From: an uncultured Alphaproteobacteria bacterium
GTDB lineage: Bacteria > Pseudomonadota > Alphaproteobacteria > Puniceispirillales > UBA1172
NCBI GenBank assembly: GCA_937952245.1
Contig: CALFYS010000002.1
Coordinates: forward strand, 3,366-67,365
DNA: 64,000 nt
Direction of reading: 5' to 3'
Shown here: positions 26,547 through 34,575 of the stretch, one piece after another
How positions within the stretch are numbered: the stretch's first letter is position 1
How the letters are laid out: each line of letters opens with the position of its first letter
Position numbers and translations under genes: made by a program
The notes under the pieces: model-generated
What the model saw: only the letters and a program-made list of their open reading frames with translations
Databases searched by the model: none
Told to the model about the DNA's origin: nothing

Positions 26547-28178
26547 ATGACCGCTGCAACGATAACCGCTGATCTGCTTGATAACGCTAAAGCATGGCCT
26601 TTTGCTGAGGCTAAATTGCTGGCGGCTCGCCTTGAGAAAATGAAACTCACCCCCAGCGCGGAACGCCCGGTTTTATTTGAAACAGGCTATGGGCCGTCTG
26701 GCTTGCCGCATATTGGCACGTTTGGGGAAGTGGTGCGGACATCCATGGTGCGCCATGCCTATGAAACCCTGACGGGGCATCCGACACGTCTGATCTGTTT
26801 TTCAGATGACATGGATGGGTTGCGGAAAGTGCCTGATAACATCCCTAATCAGGAGTTGATCGCTCAACATTTGGGCAAAGCGCTGACCGATGTGCCGGAT
26901 CCATTTGGCACCCATGACAGTTTTGGCGCGCATAACAACGCCCGCTTGCAAGGCTTCCTTGATGGCTTTGGTTTTGATTATGATTTCTTTTCCGCCACCG
27001 CCTGCTATCAATCGGGCCAGTTTGATGACGCGCTGTTGAATATCCTGAAAAATTATGACGCGGTGACCAATGTTGTGCTGCCCACTTTGGGCGAAGAACG
27101 CCGCGCCACCTACAGCCCCTTTATGCCGGTCTGCCCCGAGACAAGAGAAGTCTTGCAGGCGGAGATCACCGGCCATGACGCGGCGGCGGGCAAGGTTGAA
27201 TATCGTGACCCTCGTGATGGTTCGATCCGAGAAACACTGGTCACAGGTGGGGCGTGTAAATTGCAATGGAAATGCGATTGGGCGATGCGCTGGTATGCCC
27301 TTGGCGTGGACTATGAGATGAGCGGCAAGGATTTGAGCGAGTCGGTTAAACTGTCATCCAAGATCACGCGGATCATGGGCGGCACCCCGCCGGAAGGCAT
27401 TTCTTATGAATTGTTCCTTGATCAGAATGGTGAGAAAATCTCAAAATCCAAAGGCAATGGCTTGAGCGTAGAAGAATGGCTCACCTATGGCACAGAAGAA
27501 GCCTTATCCTTGTTCATGTATAATCAGCCGAAACGCGCCAAGCGTTTGTTCTTTGATGTCGTGCCCAAAATGGTTGATGAATATTTCAGCCATTTGGAAA
27601 AATACGATGCCGCCGAAGATGGCGCGAAAATTGATAACCCTGTTTGGCATATCCATCAGGGGCATCCGCCCCAAGAAACAGTGCCTGTTGGGTTTTCTTT
27701 ATTGCTGAATTTGGCCGGTGTTTGTCAGGCGGAAACATCGGAAGTGATTTGGGGCTATTTAACGCAATACAGCCCCGGGACATCGCCTGAAACCCATCCG
27801 AAATTGGCCTCGCTGGTGGATTACGCGGTGGCCTATTACAGGGATCGGGTGCATCCGTTTAAAACATATCGCGCGCCCACCCCAGAAGAGGTTGAGCATT
27901 TGACCGCGCTTTCTTCCGCGTTGGCGGCATTGGATGATGACGCGGCGGCGGAAGACATTCAATCGGCTGTATTCGCCATTGGTAAAGACGCGGGGTATGA
28001 GCCGTTGCGCGATTGGTTTGCTTGCCTTTATCAAGTCCTGCTTGGCCAGAATGAAGGCCCGCGCATGGGGTCTTTCATTAAATTATACGGCGTTGATGAA
28101 ACCCGCAAATTGGTGGCGGATGCCATTGACGGCACGTTAAGCCAAGGCCAAGCTGAAACCGCTCAGGAGTCCTCTTGA
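26547..28178 (+). CDS. lysS: class I lysine-tRNA ligase
   Basis: 543 residues from the ATG at 26547 (MTAATITADLL), with GGGG six bases upstream; the longer frame starting at 26454 adds a 31-residue leader unlike the family. Class I signatures are present: the HIGH-type motif in GPSGLPHIGTFGEV and the KMSKS-type motif in KISKSKGNGLSVEEWL. The family is the archaeal-type LysRS-I that replaces the class II enzyme in alphaproteobacteria and spirochaetes. It charges tRNA-Lys. It overlaps the start of pyrD by four bases. Also known as lysK. Confidence 0.93.
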   Translation: MTAATITADLLDNAKAWPFAEAKLLAARLEKMKLTPSAERPVLFETGYGPSGLPHIGTFGEVVRTSMVRHAYETLTGHPTRLICFSDDMDGLRKVPDNIPNQELIAQHLGKALTDVPDPFGTHDSFGAHNNARLQGFLDGFGFDYDFFSATACYQSGQFDDALLNILKNYDAVTNVVLPTLGEERRATYSPFMPVCPETREVLQAEITGHDAAAGKVEYRDPRDGSIRETLVTGGACKLQWKCDWAMRWYALGVDYEMSGKDLSESVKLSSKITRIMGGTPPEGISYELFLDQNGEKISKSKGNGLSVEEWLTYGTEEALSLFMYNQPKRAKRLFFDVVPKMVDEYFSHLEKYDAAEDGAKIDNPVWHIHQGHPPQETVPVGFSLLLNLAGVCQAETSEVIWGYLTQYSPGTSPETHPKLASLVDYAVAYYRDRVHPFKTYRAPTPEEVEHLTALSSALAALDDDAAAEDIQSAVFAIGKDAGYEPLRDWFACLYQVLLGQNEGPRMGSFIKLYGVDETRKLVADAIDGTLSQGQAETAQESS

Positions 28179-29281
28179 TCTGGTCAGCCGCATCACAGCT
28201 TGCCCGTCTTTTGCCTGGTGAGGCCGCGCATCGGCTGGCGGTCAAAACCCTTGATTACGGCATTGCCCCGAAAACAGATAACGGCGGCTATGGCCAGTTG
28301 TTCAACCGCAATATCGCGGGGATTGATTTCATCAACCCCCTTGGTCTTGCCGCGGGGTTTGATAAAAACGCCGAAGCCATCAAAGGCGCATTGGGCCTTG
28401 GCTTTGGGTTCACCGAAGTCGGCACGATCACCCCAAAACCCCAGCCGGGCAATCCTAAACCAAGGGTGTTCCGCTTGCCTGAAGATGGCGCGGTGATCAA
28501 CCGCTATGGCTTCAATAATGAGGGCATGGTCGCGGCGGGCAAACGCCTTGCCGCTTATCGTCACAATCCTGTTCAAGGGGTTGTTGGCGTTAATATTGGC
28601 GCCAATAAAGACAGCAGTGATCGGGTTGCTGATTATCACGCCACCGCCCTGCATCTGGCCGCCCATGCTGATTATATGACGGTGAATGTCTCTTCCCCCA
28701 ACACCCCGGGGTTGCGCGGGTTGCAAGAACCGCAGTTTTTAAAAGAAGTGATCAATGCCGCTTTATCCGGCATGGCAGAAGCAGGCGCAATCCGTCCCTT
28801 GATGCTTAAGATTGCCCCTGATCTTGATGAATCAGGCTTGATCGCGGCGTTGGATACAGCGTTGGAAGAAGGCTGCAGTGGTATTATTATCGCCAACACC
28901 ACCATCAGCCGCCCCGAAGGGCTGATCAATCCGGCGAAAGATGAAACAGGGGGGCTTTCAGGCGCGCCGGTTTTTGCTTTATCGAATCAGATGCTGCATC
29001 GTGCTGCCAGCCATCTGATGGCCGAAGGCCAGTTTCAAGCCTTGCCTATTATCGCGGTGGGCGGGGTCTCCTCTGCCGAAACAGCGTGGATTAAATTAAG
29101 ATTAGGGGCATCTTTGGTGCAATGCTACACCAGCCTTGCGCTTCAAGGCCCGTTGTTGCCGCAAATGATCCTTGATGGTCTTGCCCAAAAAATGAAAAGC
29201 GAAGGGCTGACCAGCATGGCTGATCTGCCGCCACCTGTGCGCGATATGGACGATGCCTTTAAGGGTTTTGATCAGGGCTAA
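28175..29281 (+). CDS. pyrD: dihydroorotate dehydrogenase (quinone), class 2
   Basis: 368 residues with a TTG start inside the lysS stop (TTGA overlap); AGGAG lies five bases upstream, supporting this start and translational coupling. Motifs: NPLGLAAGFDKNAEAI (FMN/orotate site), GTITPKPQPGNPKPRVFRLPEDGAVINRYGFNNEG and VNVSSPNTPGLRGLQ with the serine base of class 2 enzymes. The N-terminal amphipathic helices bind the membrane for quinone access. It oxidises dihydroorotate in pyrimidine synthesis. Confidence 0.95.
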   Translation: MIWSAASQLARLLPGEAAHRLAVKTLDYGIAPKTDNGGYGQLFNRNIAGIDFINPLGLAAGFDKNAEAIKGALGLGFGFTEVGTITPKPQPGNPKPRVFRLPEDGAVINRYGFNNEGMVAAGKRLAAYRHNPVQGVVGVNIGANKDSSDRVADYHATALHLAAHADYMTVNVSSPNTPGLRGLQEPQFLKEVINAALSGMAEAGAIRPLMLKIAPDLDESGLIAALDTALEEGCSGIIIANTTISRPEGLINPAKDETGGLSGAPVFALSNQMLHRAASHLMAEGQFQALPIIAVGGVSSAETAWIKLRLGASLVQCYTSLALQGPLLPQMILDGLAQKMKSEGLTSMADLPPPVRDMDDAFKGFDQG

Positions 29282-29693
29282 GATTGCGGATTTTTTCCAA
29301 AGCCATGTAAAATGGTGATGGAAAGGTCATGGGCGTTTCTGCCATCTCGCCATCATGAATGGGTTGCAGCGATGCGCCTTGGCCGCGATTGGCATTAATC
29401 AGCACGCTGATGTAACGAATGACCGAAGGCAAGCTGAACCTTTTATCGCGATATTCATCAATCTTGGAGCAAAGCTCATCAATCGTGATGTTTTCATTGG
29501 CGGAAAGCTGGTCAATTTCAGCCCAAATATAAGATTCGATGGATAAAGATGTCCGCTTGCCATTGATATAGACATTGCGCTTTTCGCGTTCCATAGGGCT
29601 TTGTTGCGCCATGCTTTCAGCATCTTGATGCGCGTGATTGGGCATGGAGCTTTCAAACGTGGTTTTTAATTGTGTGTCTTCTGGCATGATCAT
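29259..29693 (-). CDS. ribbon-helix-helix domain protein
   Basis: 144 residues. The central segment (about 38-95) reads KRNVYINGKRTSLSIESYIWAEIDQLSANENITIDELCSKI, which matches the RHH_4-type ribbon-helix-helix domain common in alphaproteobacteria. The flanks are polar and probably disordered. Such domains dimerise and bind DNA palindromes. The start at 29693 or two codons later at 29687 both lack a clear ribosome site. The 3' end overlaps that of pyrD by 23 bases, tail to tail. The upstream region holds two identical 8-base palindromes that could be its operator. Confidence 0.7.
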   Translation of the reverse strand: MIMPEDTQLKTTFESSMPNHAHQDAESMAQQSPMEREKRNVYINGKRTSLSIESYIWAEIDQLSANENITIDELCSKIDEYRDKRFSLPSVIRYISVLINANRGQGASLQPIHDGEMAETPMTFPSPFYMALEKIRNLSPDQNP

Positions 29694-30059
29694 TGTTTCA
29701 ACGTCTTTATTTGACCCAATTCATTTAACGATGTGAAAATGAATAATCCTTAAGGCAGGTCATGACCCTAAAAGCGCATCCTTAAGGACTTCATCTGATT
29801 CATTCTACCCTTATGGATTTATCTTTGGCATTGCCTATAGGGTTGATTCACCCTACCCAAAAGGATAGGTTTTTGCACAAAACACCCCAAAATCCCCCAA
29901 AAATCCCCTTGATTTTGCCCCTTTTTCGCGGGTTTGGGCAGGAACACAAGCTACGGGCTTAGGTTTGCAAGTTCTGACTTGACGTCAGGCGTTCAAGGCG
30001 TTAAACCCATCACCTGTCGCGGGAAAACCGCTAATTTAAGAGATTAAAGGATTAAGGCT
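29694..30059. other. intergenic region between the ribbon-helix-helix gene and rpmB
   Basis: 366 bases without a gene. It contains two copies of the palindrome CCTTAAGG (29748-29755 and 29780-29787), each within ATCCTTAAGG, centred 32 bases apart. It also has an inverted repeat TAGGGT-N6-ACCCTA (29838-29855), a C/A-rich stretch (29881-29930), and a possible rpmB promoter TTGACG (29979-29984) to TAAACC (30002-30007) with weak -10. No open frame or RNA gene was recognised. Confidence 0.5.
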
Positions 30060-30347
30060 ATGGCTCGTCGCTGTGAACTTACTGGTAAAGGCGTGATGAC
30101 TGGCAATAATGTCAGCCATGCGAACAACCGTACCCGCCGCCGTTTTCTGCCTAACCTGCAGCAAGCATCGATGCTGAGCGAAACCTTGGGCAAGACCATT
30201 TCCCTGCGTGTTTCTGCATCCGCGATCCGCACTGTTGAAAAGACAGGCGGGATTGATGCTTATTTGTTGAAAGCAAAAGACGCTGATTTAGGGCGTAACG
30301 CTCTGGCGTTTAAAAAGGCGATCAAGGCGGCACAGGCCAGCGCTTAA
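30060..30347 (+). CDS. rpmB: 50S ribosomal protein L28
   Basis: 95 residues. It begins ARRCELTGKGVMTGNNVSHANNRTRRRFLPNLQQ, the classic L28 N-terminus, and the body is basic. It is a component of the large ribosomal subunit. AAGG lies a few bases before the ATG. The N-terminal cysteine is single, so no zinc-ribbon form is evident. A terminator follows after 20 bases. Confidence 0.97.
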   Translation: MARRCELTGKGVMTGNNVSHANNRTRRRFLPNLQQASMLSETLGKTISLRVSASAIRTVEKTGGIDAYLLKAKDADLGRNALAFKKAIKAAQASA

Positions 30348-30367
30348 TTGATCTGGACCGCCGTGAG

Positions 30368-30393
30368 AACCACCTCTTTTGAGGTGGTTTTTT
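30368..30393 (+). terminator. intrinsic terminator of rpmB
   Basis: AACCACCTC (30368-30376) pairs with GAGGTGGTT (30381-30389) around TTTT, and the T-run extends to 30393. It rules out any coding start before about 30400 for the next gene. Confidence 0.93.
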
Positions 30394-30423
30394 ATTGCGG
30401 TAAACTATTTGTGGCTTAGGGTT

Positions 30424-31272
30424 ATGGCGCGCAACCGTTCCATTATTGTTCAGGTTTTATCACTCTTGATGGCCAGCCTTGTTTCGGCTTGCGGCGTGTC
30501 GATCAAGCCTTTGGATAAGCCGCCGCAATTGGTCACCGCCCCTGAATATATCCGCATCAAATTTGATCGTGTCACCAACCAACCGGTGTTGAATTTAATT
30601 TCAACAGCGGCGATGGATGAGCGCGCGGAGCGCCTTTTGCAAGATGCCCTTGAAGGCTATAAAGCCATGGGTTTTCAACAGGTTACCGCACCATCTGACC
30701 GCCGTTTGGCACGGCTTAATCGGATCTTTAATCGCGTCCATCGCTATTCCCATTTAAAAGACAGCCCCATCAAAATTGTCTTGATCGAGAACCCTATTTT
30801 TCAGGCTTATACCTTTGGCGGTGGCGCGGTTGTGTTTTACACCGGGCTGACCGAGGCGTTAAATGATGATCAATTGGCGGCGGTGATTGGCCATGAAATT
30901 GCCCATATCGCGGCCAATCATATCGCCGAAGAAGCCAGCCGTTCTTTGGTCAATACGGATACCGGATTTTGGACGCCTCATCTGACAGGGTTTTATGCCC
31001 TTAATGCCGAAATGGAAGCCGATCAAATTGGCTTGGTTTACGCGGCTTTGGCGGGGTATTCGCCGGATGCCAGCGTGACCTTCTGGGCAGAGCAATCTGA
31101 ACATCAAGGCCATGATCTGCTCAACCCTTTTGCCGATAGCCACCCGACCTATGAGGACCGGGCAAAATACCTGCAAGAAAACGCCGATAAATTATCAACT
31201 TTGCCCACAAATTTATCAGAAGAAAAACGCCAAGAATTGATGCTGTGCAACCCAATCTATTGCAAGCAATAA
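30424..31272 (+). CDS. M48 family metallopeptidase lipoprotein
   Basis: 282 residues from the ATG at 30424; the longer frame begins within the rpmB terminator and is rejected. A lipoprotein signal peptide ends LVSAC, with Cys23 as the lipidation site. The zinc protease motif HEIAH is at about 157-161 (AVIGHEIAHIAANHIAEE), and the third ligand glutamate lies in AEMEADQIG near residue 198. This is the layout of periplasmic M48 proteases such as BepA and LoiP, which process or degrade outer-membrane proteins. Unlike BepA there is no C-terminal TPR domain; the tail is short. It directly precedes the TPS operon on the same strand with an 82-base region that holds a new promoter, so it may help quality control of TpsB, but this is inference. 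Confidence 0.85.
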   Translation: MARNRSIIVQVLSLLMASLVSACGVSIKPLDKPPQLVTAPEYIRIKFDRVTNQPVLNLISTAAMDERAERLLQDALEGYKAMGFQQVTAPSDRRLARLNRIFNRVHRYSHLKDSPIKIVLIENPIFQAYTFGGGAVVFYTGLTEALNDDQLAAVIGHEIAHIAANHIAEEASRSLVNTDTGFWTPHLTGFYALNAEMEADQIGLVYAALAGYSPDASVTFWAEQSEHQGHDLLNPFADSHPTYEDRAKYLQENADKLSTLPTNLSEEKRQELMLCNPIYCKQ

Positions 31273-31309
31273 AGTGAATTGAATCAATGTCATTGCGCGC
31301 ATAAATCAT

Positions 31310-31338
31310 TTGCACCGATTCGCAAAAATTTATATATT
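31310..31338 (+). promoter_or_regulatory. promoter of the TPS operon
   Basis: TTGCAC (31310-31315) and TATATT (31333-31338) are 17 bases apart in a very AT-rich stretch, 34 bases before the chosen start of tpsB. It is among the best sigma-70 matches in the window. Confidence 0.6.
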
Positions 31339-31372
31339 ATATTTTGCTTATTAATTGTTTTGGCGCGATGAG

Positions 31373-34162
31373 TTGATCAGGTTTAAACCCCTCATTTCAA
31401 ACAAGGTTTCCCCGCTTGTTGGTTTGGTTTGTATTTTCCCTGCTTTGGCTTTTGCTGATGGCGAGGCAAATTCAGCGAGCGGTGATTATTGCGACAGCAC
31501 CAAAACCCACCTTCAGATCGAAGCCCGCGGCACGCTGCCCACAACAATTCAGCAAAAATTAGGGTCTTATGCCCGGCTTGATTGCAGCCAATCCGACCCC
31601 GTGGGCGCGCTGACGTCACAATTGTTGGACGTGCTGTCTGATGAAAATGTCAGTGTTATCCAATCATCGGTGATGGATGGTGGGCTTGGGGTGATCAAAC
31701 TGGCGCTTGCGACCAACCAGGCCGAAGAAGGGGATAAGCAAACGGTGCTGATGCCTGTTGTTTTGGCGGAGCGAAGTCAAGATACGCTCAACGGCATTAT
31801 CGGGCCGATCCGCATCACTGGCGATGTGATCGAAAACGAAACCCTGAAAGCGCAATTCCCGATCAATATGAACGCGTTGAAATCCATTCGGGGACGGCTG
31901 CAGTTAAAATGGTTGCGCGATGGCCAAGTGATTGACGGGGCGACGCGCTCACGTTATCGCCTGACCGCCGAAGATGTCGGCCGCCAGCTTTCGGTTGAAA
32001 TCAGTATTCTGGATGACCAGAAAACTTTGGTGCTGAACAAAAAAAGCAACGTCACGACCATGGTGGCGATGGCCAATTACCCGCCTGAGATTAAAAACCT
32101 CACCGTCAAAGGCGATGCGATTTTAGGCCAAGAATTGATCGCCGAATTTGATGTTATTGATCGCAACCCCGAAGATACTGATCTTTCCTCTGACGTGATT
32201 TGGTTGCGAGATAACATGGCCATCCCCAACGCCAAAGGCCCACGTTACACATTGACCGAAGATGATTTGGGTTATGTCATCAGGGTGATGGTGACGCCGC
32301 GATCATCCGATGGTGAGGGCGGCACCCCCGCCACGGGCAAGGTTGAAATGCTGGCTTTATCGCGGCCTGTTGAAAAGCAATTGGTGGTGTTAAAGCCTGC
32401 TGAAGAAAAAGAAGTTGAAGAAATTGAGAATGTTGAAGATGTAGCCTCTGAAACAGAAGTTGCTGAAGAGGTTGTTTCTGAAGAAATAGAAAAGCCCGCT
32501 TCGGAAAAAACAGAAGATGTGGTGATGGCACCGCCGCCCCGTCCGGTGGTGATCCAAACCGAACCCGATGAACAAGATGAAACGCTTTCGGAATTGCCCG
32601 CTTCAGAAGACGGCCTTCTTGATGAACGTTACATTGCCTTGGCCGAAGGGTTGAGCGTTGTCGAAGGTGATGATCTAACACTGAAAAAGATCACGTTCAC
32701 GGACACTGAAATTATCAAGCAATCTGATCTTGATGCCATTAACCGCAAGCATCGCGGCGAAGAATTGAGCATTGATTTGATCCGCGTTATTTTGGCGGAT
32801 CTGAACAGTCTTTATGAAACAAACGGTTATGAATTATCGCGGGCGTTACTGCCGCAACAGGTAATCCGTGATGGCATGCTGCGGATTCAATTGGTCGATG
32901 CCAAGGTGGGGGCGATTGTTGTTGAAGACGCCGAACGGATTGATCAGGATTATATTCTTGATCGCATTGGCTTTACCGCTGGCGATAGCATTAGCCTCAG
33001 TCATTTGGAAAACCGCATCAGGCTTTTTAACGCCAATAATAAAACCCAATTGACGACCGAATTATCGCCGGGGCAAAACTTTGGTGAAACCGATGTTTTT
33101 GTCAAAGTCACTGAACCGGACTTTATTGAATTGCCCACGGTTTCGGTGAATAACCACGGGTCTGAATTATCCGACTGGAAGCAGAATAGTTTCACCACAA
33201 CGTTTAACAATCTGTTGAATATGGATGATGAACTTTCCGTCAGCGTTAGCGATGGCGAAGGCACACGTTCTCGCGCTTTCGGCTGGCAAATGCCATTGGG
33301 TAAAAACGGCGCTAATCTGAATATCAATCGTTCCGATGCAAATACGAAAGTAAAATCAGGGCCCGACGCAACCGTTGGCTTTAGAGGCAATTCAAACGCC
33401 ACAAGCGTTTCCGCATCCTATCCGCTTATCTTTAACGATGAATATTCGGTCTATGTTTCTGCCGCCATCGCCCATGCTTATGGTGATTTGGTCCAGCCCG
33501 GTGATGGCGCGGTGCTGTCAAAAAGTGACACCAGAAAATTTGCCTTGGGCTTGCCGTCCAGTTGGTCGAATGGCCTGACCACCGTGTCGTTCTCACCAAC
33601 ATTTTCGGTGATCCACACCGACACAGAAATCCCGCCGGCGGAAAACTGGATGGCAAAGATTGAAGGTGATTTTGCCTTATCGCAATTTATCAGCCCAAAA
33701 CTGACCTTTAACGGCCGCGGCAAATTTTTATACACAGATGCTGAAGGCATGATCAACCTGCCGTCAGAGAACTTGACCGTTGGTGGCCCTGGTTCTGTTC
33801 GGGGTTATCAGCCCAGTGAAGATTCAGGCTATAAAGGCTATTTCCTATCGGCGGAATTGCGCAGTGATATGGCGACATGGGAAGGCGTTGAATTGCCGAG
33901 TTTCATGCCAAGCATTCAGCCCAGCATCTTTATTGATCACATTATGGCGCAATCACAATATCGCAAACGCAGCCGAGGTGATATTTGGTCGAGTGCTGGT
34001 GTTGGCCTGACCATTCCATCCCTGTTTGACACGTTTACCTTTGATGCCTATTGGGCGACGCCTTTGGATGGGTCGATCCATCAGGCGGAAAAAGATGCTT
34101 ACAGCGATGATGTGATCAAGTTTTCGCTGAGTGCAAAATTGAATATTGATGTCTTCAAATAG
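31373..34162 (+). CDS. TpsB/FhaC-type outer-membrane transporter with Ig-like N-terminal extension
   Basis: 929 residues from a TTG at 31373, chosen because it yields a good signal peptide (MIRFKPLIS...ALAFA) and leaves room after the promoter; a TTG at 31355 is the alternative and no start has a good ribosome site. After a short domain with a cysteine pair (40/71), residues about 144-327 hold two Ig-like modules, each with a W-L-R-D core (KWLRDGQVIDGAT, IWLRDNMAIPNAK) and a Y-x-L-T-x-x-D-x-G motif. Residues about 334-419 are an acidic Pro-rich linker. Two POTRA domains follow (about 434-584), then a 16-strand-type barrel with the L6 tetrad VRGY at 809-812 in GGPGSVRGYQ. That motif is diagnostic for two-partner secretion transporters. 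Typical TpsB proteins have about 550-590 residues, so some 350 are extra. It should export the giant TpsA encoded downstream. Confidence 0.88.
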   Translation: MIRFKPLISNKVSPLVGLVCIFPALAFADGEANSASGDYCDSTKTHLQIEARGTLPTTIQQKLGSYARLDCSQSDPVGALTSQLLDVLSDENVSVIQSSVMDGGLGVIKLALATNQAEEGDKQTVLMPVVLAERSQDTLNGIIGPIRITGDVIENETLKAQFPINMNALKSIRGRLQLKWLRDGQVIDGATRSRYRLTAEDVGRQLSVEISILDDQKTLVLNKKSNVTTMVAMANYPPEIKNLTVKGDAILGQELIAEFDVIDRNPEDTDLSSDVIWLRDNMAIPNAKGPRYTLTEDDLGYVIRVMVTPRSSDGEGGTPATGKVEMLALSRPVEKQLVVLKPAEEKEVEEIENVEDVASETEVAEEVVSEEIEKPASEKTEDVVMAPPPRPVVIQTEPDEQDETLSELPASEDGLLDERYIALAEGLSVVEGDDLTLKKITFTDTEIIKQSDLDAINRKHRGEELSIDLIRVILADLNSLYETNGYELSRALLPQQVIRDGMLRIQLVDAKVGAIVVEDAERIDQDYILDRIGFTAGDSISLSHLENRIRLFNANNKTQLTTELSPGQNFGETDVFVKVTEPDFIELPTVSVNNHGSELSDWKQNSFTTTFNNLLNMDDELSVSVSDGEGTRSRAFGWQMPLGKNGANLNINRSDANTKVKSGPDATVGFRGNSNATSVSASYPLIFNDEYSVYVSAAIAHAYGDLVQPGDGAVLSKSDTRKFALGLPSSWSNGLTTVSFSPTFSVIHTDTEIPPAENWMAKIEGDFALSQFISPKLTFNGRGKFLYTDAEGMINLPSENLTVGGPGSVRGYQPSEDSGYKGYFLSAELRSDMATWEGVELPSFMPSIQPSIFIDHIMAQSQYRKRSRGDIWSSAGVGLTIPSLFDTFTFDAYWATPLDGSIHQAEKDAYSDDVIKFSLSAKLNIDVFK

Positions 34163-34176
34163 GAACGGCGGCATTG

Positions 34177-34206
34177 TTGGACTAATATATTAGAATATGT
34201 TAATAA
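34177..34206 (+). promoter_or_regulatory. possible internal promoter and palindrome between tpsB and the small membrane gene
   Basis: TTGGAC (34177-34182) and TTAATA/TAATAA (34200-34206) are spaced 17-18 bases apart. Between them lies the perfect 12-base palindrome CTAATATATTAG (34182-34193), which could be an operator. It could set the level of the exoprotein apart from that of its transporter. Confidence 0.35.
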
Positions 34207-34239
34207 GTTACGGAATTTATTGGTGAATCGGAGATCAAT

Positions 34240-34566
34240 ATGTTTAAAGATGATTTAAACCCACTGACATTGTTTTTAGGGATTTGGTTTATCCTAACCC
34301 TTGTTCTGTTTGGGGTGCTTGGTTGGAACTATATGCAGAACACGGTTTACACCAGCGCCTATCAAGAAGGGGTTCAATTGGGGGCTAGTGAAGCCTCTGC
34401 CCAGATTTATACGGATATTATCAATAAATCAGCCAATAAAGACTGCAATACGGTGTTCATTCAATATGACAACCGCCGTGTTGATTTGATCAATGTTCAG
34501 TGTTTGGAAATTGCTCCTGCTGAGGAAACACCCTCAGAAGATGACGGGACTGCCAACCAAGGCTAA
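34240..34566 (+). CDS. small single-pass membrane protein inside the TPS operon
   Basis: 108 residues; GGAG lies six bases before the ATG. After a short polar start (MFKDDLNP) one strong membrane helix spans about 9-30 (LTLFLGIWFILTLVLFGVLGW), without a cleavage site, so it is probably an anchor. About 75 residues follow, likely periplasmic, with two cysteines (about 67 and 87) and an acidic C-terminus (PAEETPSEDDG). No family was recognised. It sits 77 bases after tpsB and 9 bases before tpsA, and is probably co-translated with them. A role as an accessory factor that escorts or regulates the exoprotein is inference from position only. Confidence 0.7.
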   Translation: MFKDDLNPLTLFLGIWFILTLVLFGVLGWNYMQNTVYTSAYQEGVQLGASEASAQIYTDIINKSANKDCNTVFIQYDNRRVDLINVQCLEIAPAEETPSEDDGTANQG

Positions 34567-34575
34567 GGCATTGCG

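Noticed and set aside
30379..30423. 15-residue N-terminal extension of the M48 lipoprotein
   Set aside because: It would start in the loop and stem of the rpmB terminator and would spoil the lipoprotein signal peptide.
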